A stretch of DNA of 64,000 bases from Breviolum minutum Mf 1.05b.01 (GCA_000507305.1 DF239318.1:186001-250000), one strand, 5' to 3'. Positions 42,710-53,973 are shown, counted from the first letter of the stretch. Notes: generated by a model from the sequence alone, not told the origin. Translations and numbers: made by a program.

Positions 42710-44185
42710 ACTGGGCTGCTGTTAAGGAAGTCAAAAAGTGTAGCTACGGTATAATGTAATTATGTCTTCCACTGCCACCTTCCTACTTCCAGCCATGATT
42801 CCAAACACCCAAGGAAATGACTCTTCCTACTTTCCGTTTATCCAGCTTTTTTCTGGGGGGCAAAGGGGCTGGCCTTGGAGCCACCAATTAATAAATCTAC
42901 AAGTACCCCAAAAAATGACCAAATGGATGGGTTAAGCAGGGCCATTGAGAGTTGTACCTTACGACATCTTACAACCTCCTTCTCTCATGGCAGCGAACTT
43001 CCTCCTGCATAGTACTTCACGCAGTGACAAATGATAACTATGACAAATCAAACTTATTATTTTGTTGAATAATTGAGATATATATATATCTATATTTAAA
43101 TGAATATAAATATTTACTTATACTAAATTCAAAACATCTTCTTCTTGAAGAGGCAGTTGCAGAACGGGTTGTGGTTAAATATGCTTTCCTTAACGGCTAT
43201 TAATTTATGATTGGAAGTTCCGCTCCCTTAAAGCAGTCAGTAGCGTTCCTCGCTGATTCAAAACTGCATGTTCGCTTCGAGTTGTAAACTTTTTAAACTT
43301 AGATATTTGCCTGATTTTCCTCTCCTTAAAACAGTCGGTAGCGCTCCCGACTGTTTTAAGGAGAGGAATAAAAATTATGAAATTGATATTTTTTTGAAAA
43401 TTATCAAGCTGCTGTTAAGGAAATCACCTTGGCCAGGATGGGGGCAATTTGGCCCCATGCTGGCCAAGGTGATTTCCTTAACAGCAGCTTGATAATTTTC
43501 AAAAAAATATCAATTTCATAATTTTTATTCCTCTCCTTAAAACAGTCGGGAGCGCTACCGACTGTTTTAAGGAGAGGAAAATCAGGCAAATATCTAAGTT
43601 TAAAAAGTTTACAACTCGAAGCGAACATGCAGTTTTGAATCAGCGAGGAACGCTACTGACTGCTTTAAGGGAGCGGAACTTCCAATCATAAATTAATAGC
43701 CGTTAAGGAAAGCATATTTAACCACAACCCGTTCTGCAACTGCCTCTTCAAGAAGAAGATGTTTTGAATTTGGTATAAGTAAATATTTATATTCATTTAA
43801 ATATAGATATATATATATCTCAATTATTCAACAAAATAATAAGTTTGATTTGTCATAGTTATCATTTGTCACTGCGTGAAATACTATGCAGGAGGAAGTT
43901 CGCTGCCATGAGAGAAGGAGGTTGTAAGATGTCGTAAGGTACAACTCTCAATGGCCCTGCTTAACCCATCCATTTGGTCATTTTTTGGGTACTTGTAGAT
44001 TTATTAATTGGTGGCTCCAAGGCCAGCCCCTTTGCCCCCCAGAAAAAAGCTGGATAAACGGAAAGTAGGAAGAGTCATTTCCTTGGGTGTTTGGAATCAT
44101 GGCTGGAAGTAGGAAGGTGGCAGTGGAAGACATAATTACATTATACCGTAGCTACACTTTTTGACTTCCTTAACAGCAGCCCAGT
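42710..44185. mobile_element. Near-perfect 1.48-kb palindrome (foldback element)
   Basis: Arms of about 738 bp meet at about 43447 with practically no spacer (TTGGCCAG...CTGGCCAA at the centre). The outer ends are ACTGGGCTGCTGTTAAGG and CCTTAACAGCAGCCCAGT. Inside each arm lies a smaller hairpin (TCCTTAAAACAGTCG / CGACTGTTTTAAGGA), and the inner ends again carry GCTGCTGTTAAGGAA. A few scattered mismatches separate the arms, for example ACTAAATTC against GAATTTGGT. The two arms encode the same 50-odd-residue frame on opposite strands, with no recognisable protein. A foldback transposon or an inverted duplication are both possible. Confidence 0.9.
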
Positions 44186-44596
44186 TGTGCTATATGTTAT
44201 ATGGGTAATGTATAGGTTGGATCTGCCCTCCACCCAGTAATAGCAGTGGCACATGAAGGTTTATGAGGATTCCCTTTTTAAATGATGAAAATACAAAAAC
44301 ATGTGCAAGATATACATATTACTATTACATATAAGTGTTTTTATCCCCTCTCGGAAATTCACAGCTCGCCACTGAAAGTCCATGGTTGAAAGACTACCTT
44401 CCTTTTGGGAAAGCCCCGATTCCCCTGAGAAGGATTCATTGAAGTAGGAAATCATACGGAAATTCTTTCACCATATAGTTTTTAATTTCAAGATACCTGA
44501 AGATTTTACCTCAAGTTTTGCAGTTGATTATTTAATTATATAGTTCTTTAGTAGGAACTGATTTTTACCTCCAGATACCTCAAGTCTGAAACATAC

Positions 44597-44709
44597 ACTC
44601 CTAAAAACTAACATGACATTGGAAAATGCGCATGTTCAATAGGCAACAGGAAATACAACTTCATTTATGGTGGATTTTCCATTGTCATGTTAGTCTTTCC
44701 ATGGGGGTT
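44597..44709. repeat. MITE-like element, family C copy
   Basis: ACTCCTAAAAACTAACATGAC at the left, GTCATGTTAGTCTTTCCATGG at the right; inner pair CATTGGAAAATG and TTTTCCATTGTC. Close relative of the copy at 63178. Confidence 0.75.
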
Positions 44710-45493
44710 ACCCCATATAAATGGCCCTGTGCCAAGCGACAGCACTTGAAAGTTGAAACCCACAAACGGCGGTAAGAGGAAGATGATTTACCATCCACCT
44801 TCGTTTTGGGGTGGGTTTTTCTGGGAGTGGAATTAAATTGTGTGGAATCTGAGGCACTTGGTAGCTTCCAAAATGGGAATCTGAAGGCTTGATCTTCCTA
44901 AGAAGTGACACGCCGTTGAAGAGAAGAAATCCTGCACTACCCATCACGTGTATGAAACCATGTGAATAGTGAGATATTTACCATATCAATCCATATCAAG
45001 TGGTGTAGGATATCCTCCATTGACAGTATTTCCTGTGGGTGAAAAATGTGAAGCTTTGGGAGAATAAAGAATGGGATCAAAAAATGACACGATTGGACTA
45101 CCAACAAACCACTGGGAAACTGACTGTGACTTTTCCGGGGGTTGTTTTGCAGCTCAAATTGTTGACGACAAAAACGTACACGTTTTGTACAAATTGGATG
45201 GTCTTGGAAATGGCAGGCATGTAAAGTGATGTTGAACATGTTTGGGAGGCACTCGGGCATCCATGCGTATCAAACACATGCCATATTTCAATGCGTGGAT
45301 TCAATGAACAAAGACAAACTACAACTTCATTGCAATTTTGCCACTTGAATTTCCTCATCATGGTGATACAGGAACCATGTAGAAAACTGATGAGAATGGT
45401 GTCCCTAGATATTTTCCTGGACTTGGACTTTCACCAATTGTCTTTTTTTGTTCTCGTTTCTAGAAACATTTCTCATTGTCAAACTCTTTGCAG

Positions 45494-45606
45494 TGATGTT
45501 GCGTCTTGTGGTTCAGCAGGACGTGCTGTGGCTTGTTCCTGCCATTTACCGCGCGCCGGATTTGGTGCTGCCGGAGCCGGATCTTCCGAGCACCGAGCAT
45601 ACATGA
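45494..45606 (+). CDS. Possible terminal exon, unknown protein
   Basis: Acceptor AAACTCTTTGCAG precedes MLRLVVQQDVLWLVPAIY then RAPDLVLPEPDLPSTEHT and TGA at 45604-45606. The stretch is GC-rich and the peptide looks natural. A second frame through the same bases, continuing to ESIKLEIGAPALTLTACQ with donor CCAG|GTCCTC (45665), is an alternative. It could be the end of the ankyrin gene, but this is unproven. Confidence 0.4.
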
Positions 45607-45986
45607 GTCCATCAAACTGGAAATTGGAGCACCCGCACTGACATTGACGGCATGCCAGGTCCTCAACAATCAGTCATCAAACTGGAAACAGGGCCTTACC
45701 TTTCTTTTGGGAATGAAATCTAATTGGGAATTGTTAGTTTGGGGAATGGGTTTGGGGGTTTGAATAAAGATGGAGCAGGTAGACGACCGCCCCAAAAACG
45801 ACTCCAACTGTTGGAGGCAAAAGTCCAAAGTAATTACTTGCAAACTGCAGGTGATTCTGATGTATCTGATAAATTAGAGTTGATTGGGATGGTTTGTGGT
45901 ACGTGTATACAACATGTATATATTTACATATATATATATATTGTATTTGTTTCTTTGCCTTGATTGAACTTATTGACCCTGCGAGG

Positions 45987-46086
45987 TGGGCCCCTACTAG
46001 TTGCGAATGAAGTTATAAACTCTTATGAAGAAATGGCCTTATAAATTGTTAATATGTGTTAATAACCTCACTTTTTCTGGGCCCCA
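45987..46086. repeat. MITE-like element, family G copy 2
   Basis: GTGGGCCCCTACTAGTT at the left and TCTGGGCCCCAT at the right; related to 19178-19269. Confidence 0.45.
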
Positions 46087-46214
46087 TAACTGCGTCGTTT
46101 ATATCTGGTGACGGGGCCAGCCTTGTAGTACCCATACAGCCTTGTTTGTAAGCTCCTTAGCTGGATCTACACGAACCCACCCTGTAGGTGTTGGTGATCT
46201 TTGAGCATTTGCAG

Positions 46215-46498
46215 TTTGGAGAAGATCATCAAATGTTGATGCGCCCAAATTGGAGGTGTTGAACCCTTTTGGACTTCATGGAGCCAAACCATTGGGGAAA
46301 AGAGAAAAAATCAGAGCTGAGACTCGTGCAAACACCAACGGACAGATGAAGATGAAGACCTTCCAACGGCGCTCACATCTTGGCGACCGAATTTCCAAGG
46401 AGGAAATCCGTCCAAATTATTGTCGTTGCTTGGTCGATCTGGAAACGCGTAGATGGGCATTCATTCTGTACTTGGTTGGTCACTTAAGAAGTATGTAG
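46215..46498 (+). CDS. Possible exon region, basic protein segment
   Basis: Acceptor TGAGCATTTGCAG opens FGEDHQMLMRPNWR up to a donor TGGAG|GTGTTG (46255). An overlapping frame from 46250 runs KREKIRAETRANTNGQ, KTFQRRSHLGDRISKEE, IRPNYCRCLVDLETRRW and ends in TAG. Both look protein-like and they may be alternative readings of one region. The second part is strongly basic. No family recognised. Confidence 0.35.
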
Positions 46499-48039
46499 AG
46501 TTTTGCGATGCAAATACGGGTTGAAGGATATCACCATTTGGAGCTTTTTATATGGGGCAATTTGAAGGAAATTGTTAGATGTCAACCAGTTCGTAATTGA
46601 CCCTGGCCGCAATATTCCAGTTATGGTGGGGGATCCATATTTACAGATGATCATCAGATGATCATTTCCCACTTAAGTGTCTTGTTGAGAACCCTGGAAA
46701 TGTCACTTTTGTGGGGTGGCGGTGTCCGATTTTGTGGGGTGGCGGTGTCCGATGCTATTCCAGAATATATACATCAACTTGGAAATATTTTAAGTATGTT
46801 TGGCTTATTTTAGAGTAAAAGATGTTATTACGTGTTTATTTTCATGGCAGTGAACATATGACCTTTTCTTCCTGACAAGGAATTGCATTGAATCTGCATT
46901 GATGTCGCTGTTTAATTTACCTAGTAACTAACGAACTGCAGCATTTGGTTGGCTCAAATTTATCACAAATAAATCGCCTTCAAAAAACTGGTGGTGTGTA
47001 GAAAAATGGCCATGCACGATGTCGAAGCTGGAAAATTTGGAATGAATTTTCAGGGCATTGGTAAAGAACAGGTTCGTTTGGGATTCATCCGGCTCCTTGG
47101 ATTTTGCGGAAGGTATGCTTTCCAAGATTTTTTTGAAGGGGGGGACGGGGGAAGTTTGACGAGGTGATGCAGAAAAAAAACGTTCAAAGACATGGGGCGA
47201 TTTGCTGACTTAGTCGTTCGGTTTTTTGAGCGAAAAACCTTCGTTTTTTTTTCAAATTCGTGGACTTGAAGTCCAAGCGTGATGGATGAAGGCTGACATT
47301 TCTTTTGGCATCCAGAACTTGAACCTATGCACAAGTGATGGTTAATGTTGGAACAGTAGTTTTTTTTCTTGGGCGGGGGGTTAAGTTGTCAGGAGAATCC
47401 TACCTCAAGCTACCCACATCTACAAATCAACAGGAGTAATTACTTATAACTAGTGGTTATTAAACACCATTGTCCTTCAATAAGACCTTCTTGTTTGCTC
47501 TCATTGTTGGCTGAATGGGGACAGTCATGATTGATTTTACAGTGGGTTCTGCGGAAGCAAAGAATCTGAAAACCCGCACAGTGGGGCTCCAGTAACTAAA
47601 TTTGAACGGAAATCCTTTTGTCTATGAAACTTGGCAGTATTCTAAGCTTAGGCAAACTGTGATGGCAATAGAAAAACACTAGTTTTTCAGTGTCACATAA
47701 ATCTGGTCAAATCATAGCGACCTCCCGCAACCTCACTCCAAAAGGGTAGCGCATAAATCTACAACTCGTGAAATTTCCAACCAGCTATGTTGGATTGCCA
47801 GAGGTTATGTTTCATATCAATGATGAGCAAGGATTGGAACATGGACTCCGAAAGGAATAGAAGACTCCGATGAAGAAGAAACACACTGTTTTATTCACTT
47901 GATGGCTTGTTAATATCAAGGGATGATTTTTGTTTAAAGAAGGTATACGCCTAAGTATCACTGATATGTGCATGTATATACTATATACAGAAAATAATTT
48001 GTCAATACATATACAGTATGCTAGCAGGTTTACGTGCAG
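46499..48039. other. Stretch without a confident exon
   Basis: Contains a 23-bp direct duplication (46708-46753). Frames on the - strand at 46928-47334 have no splice support. N-terminal exons of the TMBIM gene that starts to be visible at 48040 could lie here but were not recognised. Confidence 0.4.
46708..46753. repeat. Two tandem copies of a 23-bp unit
   Basis: TTTGTGGGGTGGCGGTGTCC + GAT occurs twice back to back without mismatch. Confidence 0.95.
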
Positions 48040-48181
48040 TTGGAGATGTCAACCTGGGCGCTTAGGAAGGTCTACGGTATTGTGGCCTCGCAAGTTACCG
48101 TGACAGCTCTCATGGCAGCTTTGGCATGTGGTCCTTTGCAACATCCCTTGGTTTCCTTAGCCATGCGTCTTGGCCAGCTAA
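48040..48181 (+). CDS. TMBIM/Lifeguard-family protein, exon with first transmembrane helix
   Basis: Acceptor TTTACGTGCAG opens LEMSTWALRKVYGIVASQ, VTVTALMAALACGPLQHP, LVSLAMRLGQL. The L-R-K-V-Y-G-I-x-x-x-Q-x-x-x-T segment is the conserved start of the Bax inhibitor-1/Lifeguard domain (Pfam Bax1-I), leading into helix 1. These proteins sit in ER, Golgi or mitochondrial membranes and modulate calcium leak and cell death. The exon most likely ends at CTAA|GTGATGG, directly before a 21-bp near-duplication and the family A element at 48199. Confidence 0.8.
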
Positions 48182-48198
48182 GTGATGGTTAATGTCAG

Positions 48199-48296
48199 CT
48201 AGGTGATGGTTTCATTTTTTTTCTTCATTCGTACTTGGGGAAGATGAACCCAATTTGATGAGCCTGTGTTTCAGATGGGTTGAAACCACCAACTAG
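48199..48296. repeat. Introner-like MITE, family A copy 9, in TMBIM intron
   Basis: Ends CTAGGTGATGGTTTCA and GGTTGAAACCACCAACTAG. It begins within 20 bases of the exon end at 48181, so it lies at the very start of the intron. The bases just upstream (CAGCTAAGTGATGGTTAATG) look like a decayed extra copy of its left end. Confidence 0.85.
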
Positions 48297-49021
48297 ACAG
48301 GTATGGACCAAAGGCTGTGCATTGAGCTGTTAGGATGGACCCCCATTTTCATCCATTTTCCCTATTAAATGTTCAAATGAGAAAGGGATGGTGGGGGTTG
48401 AGCACCAAACAGGTGGAGATTCAACTTTGTGTGACAAATACTCGTAATTATTTGAAAAAGGCAGCGGGTACGATTAACATCTAAAATTTAACTATTTGCG
48501 CAGGTGCTTTTTTCTAATGATGTGACGCGGCTGAAATCCCCCAAAAGGTAGTTTGGATTGGACCTATGAAATTCAGGTTGGTGACATGTTAAGATTTGCA
48601 TATTTAGACGACATGTGGTGTCACTATATATATTTGAAGGGGCGCAAGGAAGTTCCAGGGCACCAAGAGGGTAGAGATGCCTGGAACAAACGCCCTGGTA
48701 ACATATGGAGTACACCCTGAAGATTTTCACATGGAACATAATCATGGAGGTGGATGGACGATCATTTTCCTCTCTAAATGGGTGAAATTTGTAGGTTCCA
48801 GCCGTTAATCTTCCAGGGCGTAACAGTATAGTCGTACTTGCTGGTATAATGTGAATCAAACTGGTATTTTTTTCGAAGGGTATACTCATGATGTTGTCAT
48901 CCAAACTTCCCCCCCAACAAAAATCAGATGCTTAGTCACTGAATATGTCAGACAACTTGGGAGAAAACATCAAGTTTTTGCTGCTTTGCTACAAAAAACC
49001 ATCGCCAGACATTATAACTAC

Positions 49022-49148
49022 CTAGGTGGTGGCAACTGGCAACTCAAAGTTTTTAATTTCTCCCCCGAAAATTGGGGTTCAGATTTTCACTTTGACGAGC
49101 GGCATATTTTTCAGATGGGTTGGTTGTTGAAACCAACCACCCAACCAG
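49022..49148. repeat. Introner-like MITE, family A copy 10
   Basis: Ends CTAGGTGGTGGCAACTG and GAAACCAACCACCCAACCAG. The longest and most diverged A copy; the interior keeps GACGAGCGGCATATTTTTCAG, whose TTTTTCAG could itself act as an acceptor. Confidence 0.65.
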
Positions 49149-49181
49149 ATAATCATGGTGGAAACCGGTGCTTTCCTTCAG

Positions 49182-49295
49182 GAATTGGCCCATGTGCTTT
49201 CGCTGGGGTTCGCTCCTTGCGACTGGGCTGGCGCTCTTACTTTGCCACATGGGACGCTTGGCGCTTTTCACACACAAACGGAAGACAAGGCGAAG
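49182..49295 (+). CDS. Candidate exon of the TMBIM gene
   Basis: Acceptor GTGCTTTCCTTCAG|G and donor GCGAAG|GTGTGA frame a GC-rich 114-bp exon. All three + frames are open. The frame giving WGSLLATGLALLLCHMGR, LALFTHKRKTRR would supply the second helix and basic loop expected of the family; the phase-0 frame gives ELAHVLSLGFAPCDWAG. I cannot decide from sequence alone, and the phase does not connect simply to the exon at 48040. The exon itself is well marked; the reading is not. Confidence 0.5.
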
Positions 49296-50183
49296 GTGTG
49301 ACAATTGAAAATTGAAGTGCATGGGGTCCCAAGCCAACATTGCATTTTTTTGTATGAAAAAACGGGTTTGTGGTTGGTATTTATGTCATCGAACTCAAAG
49401 CGCTGTATGGCGGTTACAGCTGTGATTTAGTACTTGTCTTCCTTGTTCCTTGGCAGGCAACTATAGCTCAGGAATCCAGGAACCTAAAAAACACACGATC
49501 GGATTTTTGTCAGTTGCTAAATGCTGGTTTCAACATGCTCCTTTTTGACCATCCCTCCAGCAAATGTTGGCCACATACAGGGCAAACCGTCGGATGCCCC
49601 TGCAAAAAATTGCTGGTTTCAAACATGTTTGAATGGTTTATGACCCTACTTGCGTAGATGATGATGATCCATTTTTCACTATAATGTCTATTTTTTCTGC
49701 ATTGGTTTGTCAAACCACCTAACCTAGGTTCCAAACTCCATGTGCTTTGGCACTGAATCACCGTTTGCCTTCTGAGAATGGCGGGCCTAAATACTTTGCC
49801 GTTTAGAAGGTGATTGGACACCCTGATCATCATTTGAACATATATATATATATATATATATGTATATGACGGTTGATATTAGGAATACACAAATGGTGCC
49901 TACTTCCAAGCCATCAAGAAATAGTTGGTCTACCCATTTATAGGGGGCCCCAAAACTCCATGTGTAACTGGTGACGTGCCCGACCATTATGGTATTCACC
50001 AGATTTCTTGGAACCATCAAGGTATCATTGTCATCTCTAGCTGGACCTGTAAGATTAAAGAAAGTATCCGTTCGCCGTTATCACCAAGACATTCAGTAGG
50101 ATCGCCAATAAAAACACACCACGAAAAGAAAAACACAAGATATCATCCTGGAGGAGGTCCCCAAATGGAAAGATATTACATAA

Positions 50184-50281
50184 CTAGGTAGTGATGTCGA
50201 ATATTCTTTATTTTCACCCCTATTTGGGGAAGATTCCCATTTTGACTAATATTTTTCAAATGGGTTGAATTCACCAACCAG
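50184..50281. repeat. Introner-like MITE, family A copy 11
   Basis: Ends CTAGGTAGTGATGTCGAA and GGGTTGAATTCACCAACCAG, flanked by ATAA on both sides (50180-50183, 50282-50285). The interior is nearly identical to copy 2, so this is a fairly young copy. Confidence 0.9.
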
Positions 50282-51184
50282 ATAATGTACATCCTAGAAA
50301 TCTGACATTTCTCCGAAAAAATCCGTAGGAAAGAACAGCTACCCGGTGAATTTCTATGGTCTTTGCATGCTGACCTTTGTCATGGCGACTTGGATCGGCA
50401 AACGACCACCCAAACGATCCAGGGGCAAATAACCTTGCGGGGATGCAATTTGTGACATGGGTTTTTAAGTGTGTTTTGTGAGGTTTCTGGTGTTTTCATT
50501 GTTTTTCAATGTGTGTTTTTGGATGTTTTGTTTGTTTTGTGTTTGTGTGTGTTGTGGGCTGTGTTTTGGGTGTTTGTTTTGTTCCTTCTTCAGTTCTTTA
50601 GTTCCTTTTCAAATGGTGCCCCATCGATATGTAGATCATCGCTTTCTTTCCTGGGTTTGTTGAGGAGCTGATTTGGGAAGTTGTTCAAAGTTCAAAACAT
50701 TCGAAGCGTTGATGGGATTTCACAAACCTCAAGACTTTCAGAAACAACAAAAACTTTGAAAAACACCCTGTGAGTTCTTGGGGGAGCGAAGCGAGCTAAG
50801 GGTTGCCAGGGATGATGTATTTTCCGATCCTAAATGAGGAGCTGTTCCCGCCCTATAGGGATCCCCGATCCTAAAAATGGAATAGTGAAAAAGGTGGCGA
50901 CTGGCATCCTGGGTGGGGGGTAGTTCCAATATATGTTGGAATGATCTTTTTTGGACATACATTTTGGACCCTGGTGATTTTTTTCAATGCTTTCACAAAA
51001 ATGGTGCAACCATGATTTTACCATGTAGACCTGCCTGTTTTTCTTGGGTGCTATAGTATTTCATCAACATGAAAGCCCCACCTGAAAAAAAGTGAAACTC
51101 TCAATGCAAACACTGTTGGAGAGTCCCAAGAATCCTCCCAAAAATTTCCAGCCGCCTCCAGTCTCCAGTCTGCCGTGCCTATAG

Positions 51185-51330
51185 GCACTGGATATATCCG
51201 TGCTGTCAGCCATGGTGTCAGCTGCGGGCTTGGGTGCTTTGCTGGCACAAGCGGCCCTCATTACGGCGTTGCTGGTGCTGGGCCTTACCATGTACACCTT
51301 CCGTACCTCAAACGAAAATCAGGCGGAGCA
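51185..51330 (+). CDS. TMBIM/Lifeguard-family protein, middle exon
   Basis: Acceptor CGTGCCTATAG|G opens ALDISVLSAMVSAAGLGA, LLAQAALITALLVLGLTM, YTFRTSNENQAEQ. ALITALLVLGLTMYTF matches the strongly conserved fourth-helix region of the family (A-x-x-x-T-A-x-x-x-L-x-L-T-x-Y-T-F-x-T). The donor CA|GTGACA in phase 2 joins cleanly to the acceptor at 52005. The loop after YTF is longer than usual by about a dozen residues. The opposite-strand frame is a shadow. Confidence 0.85.
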
Positions 51331-51508
51331 GTGACAAAAGCTTGGTCATTTACTGTTTTTACGGGATGAAATACTATACTACCTAGTTACATCCATGCAG
51401 TTATATAGGGGTTTCTACCCTGTTATCTACGGATCACAATAAGAAAGCAATATAAGGATCCTATATGAACGCTGCGGCCATGTGATGAAAGGTCTAAGCA
51501 AAAAACCT

Positions 51509-51622
51509 GGTCTGTGGATGGAAGAAATCCGGCTACAGTAACCACCTGGGTTGTATAAAACCTTGAAAATAATTGGGAAAACTACCAACCTTAACTGCTG
51601 CAGGATGTCTTCCATCAACAGT
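51509..51622. repeat. MITE-like element, family B copy 6, in TMBIM intron
   Basis: GGTCTGTGGATGGAAGAAATC at the left and GATGTCTTCCATCAACAGTA at the right; the core ACCACCTGGGTTGTATAAAAC and GGGAAAACTACCAACC is typical. Confidence 0.75.
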
Positions 51623-51834
51623 ATAATTAGTATTTGAAAACATTGGTCTGCAGATATATATATATATGTGTTTGGCACGTTTCCCTAAAATTTACAGCTT
51701 GTCATGCAAACAACATCAGAAAAGAACGTCACATCACTTGACGGTCGTCACATCATGTGACCCAACCTCTGAGCGACGGGTAGGGGTGTGGAGGTTAGTA
51801 GATTAACAGAAAACCATGAACAGTTGTTCAACCA

Positions 51835-51869
51835 GCAACAACAACATCAGGCAACAAGCAACAAGCAGC

Positions 51870-51915
<46 letters not shown>

Positions 51916-51960
51916 AGAACAACAGCAACAGCAACAACAGCACCAACACCAACACCAACA
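51835..51960. repeat. (CAA)n microsatellite
   Basis: An array of CAA triplets with CAG, GAA and CCA interruptions lies inside the TMBIM intron, ending about 45 bases before the acceptor of exon 52006. The frames through it (poly-Gln, poly-Asn) are not supported as coding. Confidence 0.95.
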
Positions 51961-52005
51961 TTGGTTTCCTTCATTTTGTGGCCATTCCCACGTTGTTTTA
52001 CCCAG

Positions 52006-52102
52006 ATTGTTTTTAGCCGGCCGAGGTTCGAAACGAGATTTCTCATGGCTTGGTGCAACCTTGTGGCCTATGGCATTTGCTTTGTTTGGCTTTGGAAACT
52101 TG
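52006..52102 (+). CDS. TMBIM/Lifeguard-family protein, exon with KRDFSWLG motif
   Basis: Acceptor GTTGTTTTACCCAG gives LFLAGRGSKRDFSWLGAT then LWPMAFALFGFGNL. K-R-D-F-S-x-L-G followed by a hydrophobic helix is the family hallmark after Y-T-F. The one base carried in from the previous exon completes a Gln codon. The donor is unresolved: the frame stops at TGA at 52109-52111, and only weak GA-type sites are present, so the end is approximate. Confidence 0.8.
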
Positions 52103-52210
52103 AAGACTTGAAAACCTGAGGATGTTTTGCATCTTTTGCACTAAACTCTAAACAATTCTTTTTTTTAGGAATGATATGAAATTTTACCCAGGATCAAATA
52201 TAAGAAAAAC

Positions 52211-52328
52211 ACACTCCCTAAAACCAATAGCTGAACCCTGGTAAACAGGCCATCCCAAAAGCATCCAGAAGGAGCTTTCATGTTCCAACCATCAATGTTC
52301 AGGTGCGAACTGTTAGTTTTAGGGAGGG
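52211..52328. repeat. MITE-like element, family C copy
   Basis: ACACTCCCTAAAACCAATAG and CTGTTAGTTTTAGGGAGGG are inverted ends; the interior has the common CATGTTCCAACCATC and CAGGTGCGAACTG phrases, as in the copy at 11753. Confidence 0.8.
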
Positions 52329-52429
52329 CAAAAGCCGTCAGAAACCTTGACAAGCCACTTCAGGACTTTTGTTCAGCGTGGCCAAGTTGATGTTTGGAAG
52401 GCGTCATCTTAATTGGTACTAAAAGCATT

Positions 52430-53688
52430 ATATATGTATATATATATATATATTACCGTTAACTCAATGTGCTTCAAGTTGGTCAATGACTATTCCCCCC
52501 GAAGTATCCGGTTGATCCGCTTGAATGAAAGGGATTGTGATTATTGTTTAGTAAAAGAAGGTTCTTGAAAAATCGGCTTAACTACCAACATTGACCCTAT
52601 CAACCCACTATTTTCTATATTTTTGGTTGCAAACCACCAACTTTTTGAAAATTGTCGAAGCTGGGGGGAAGCTAAATTAAGTTTGTCAAGGCAATTTGGT
52701 CACACAAAAAGTTGTTTTATTCTCAAGCATTCAAGTATTGGAAATTCATATCGCAAAAAAAACACCCAGAGAAATGGGCTACTTAATGGCTATACGGCTA
52801 TACCTATCACTTCAAACATTCACATCATTCGCATCAGCAAAAAGGTCATTGCCACTCCGGCTCGAAAGAAATTGTGAAATTCCTGCAACATTAAATGAAA
52901 ATTATTTCATGTTATAATTACCATTACCAACGTATTTCGCTTCCCCCCTCCTCCCAAAAAATTAGCGACAACACAAATGTGTTTCTGAAGTTGATTTCCT
53001 GCGGACCATTGAAATCGTTGTGTTTCCGCCAGAAAACATCTAACATCCGGTCCTTTTTTCCTTATATACAAGGCAAAAACTTCAACTTTTCTGCCCCCCG
53101 AAATCGCTTCACAGACCTTTTTTCACAAGAAATCTTTCTCATGGAAACGTCGTACATGGACTTTCTCCTGCCAAACGTTTCATTTTGGATATGTTTTTTT
53201 GAGTGATTGGTTTTTAAGGGATTCTACCATGGGGATTCATCACCATTTTGTCACTACCATTTGGGAGACTATTTTCTAGGCATCTTATTTTTTTGGAAAA
53301 AAAAAGCCATCAATGAGGACTTTTGACTTGCATCTTTCCATCGCTTCACACAGGGATCCTGGGTTTGGTAGTACCTCGGCTTTGAGTTGTTGGGTGCCCT
53401 TAAGGGATTATTGGAACCCTCCAAATTATGGATCCGGGTGAATTTTCACCAGTATGAGGGATCCGGGTCTTCAAATATTGTCAGTTGTTGAGGCCTCTCA
53501 GGATCTTTGAGGGTTGGCATTTTTGGTTTGTGCATATGTGTTTTCCATGTTTTTGTTCCTCAAAAAGACTCGGTTACTTCGTCGTTTTTGGGTGTAAAGA
53601 TTTGTGTGTTTTTTTAATGGACTCCATAAATTGTTCATGGATTTACTTCGGAATGGTAGTTAAGGTAGTTACATGTTTCATGTCGCAG
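52430..53688. other. TMBIM intron, no exon recognised
   Basis: AT-rich DNA with a TA microsatellite (52430-52455), a decayed family A piece near 52560-52645 and pyrimidine-rich frames (52895-53206, 53485-53687) without splice support. Confidence 0.5.
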
Positions 53689-53721
53689 GTGCGGGGCAAA
53701 TCCACCCTGTTCCTATTTTAT
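53689..53721 (+). CDS. TMBIM/Lifeguard-family protein, 33-bp microexon
   Basis: Acceptor TTCATGTCGCAG|G and donor TTTTAT|GTTAGG enclose 11 codons, VRGKSTLFLFY, phase 0 on both sides. It joins the next exon to give KSTLFLFYMSFGGALVF, which matches the family segment that precedes the sixth helix (S-S-L-F-N-x-I-Y-x-x-x-G-A-L-x-F). Without it, this conserved piece would be missing. Confidence 0.65.
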
Positions 53722-53853
53722 GTTAGGAAGGCATTTGTAACCCAAATAATAAACGCCCTTGTTTTACAGGGCAACGGGGTTCTCTAAATGGGTAAGTGAC
53801 AAGTGGGATCACTTTCCTACCACCCGGCCCTGCTGTCCATTTGACACTTGCAG

Positions 53854-53973
53854 ATGTCCTTCGGTGGTGCTTTGGTGTTTTGTGCCTACCTGGTCTTTGA
53901 CACCTGGCGCATTTCTGAGCAGATGGAGGTCGATGATTACATCGAGGGTGCCATTCAACTCTATATGGATATT
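53854..53973 (+). CDS. TMBIM/Lifeguard-family protein, penultimate exon
   Basis: Exactly 40 codons, phase 0, between acceptor TTGACACTTGCAG and donor GATATT|GTTCCA: MSFGGALVFCAYLVFDTW, RISEQMEVDDYIEGAIQL, YMDI. G-A-L-x-F-x-x-Y-x-V-x-D-T and the D-D-Y-I-x-x-A-I-x-L-Y-x-D-I signature are diagnostic for the Bax1-I C-terminal part, closer to Lifeguard/GAAP proteins (L-Y-x-D-I) than to BI-1 proper (L-F-x-D-F). Confidence 0.93.

Noticed and set aside
43268..43628. Twin 74-codon frames of almost identical sequence on opposite strands
   Set aside because: They are the same stretch read in the two arms of the palindrome; no family resemblance, no splice or start context. Explained by the inverted repeat.
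51310..52036. Six-base direct repeat AAACGA at both ends of a TMBIM intron as a target duplication
   Set aside because: Joining at the repeat breaks the reading frame, whereas the GT-AG junction 51330/52006 keeps it; the repeat is likely coincidental.
51816..52058. Poly-Gln, poly-Asn and poly-Val frames
   Set aside because: All arise from the CAA microsatellite inside the TMBIM intron; the real exon starts after it at 52006 in a different frame context.
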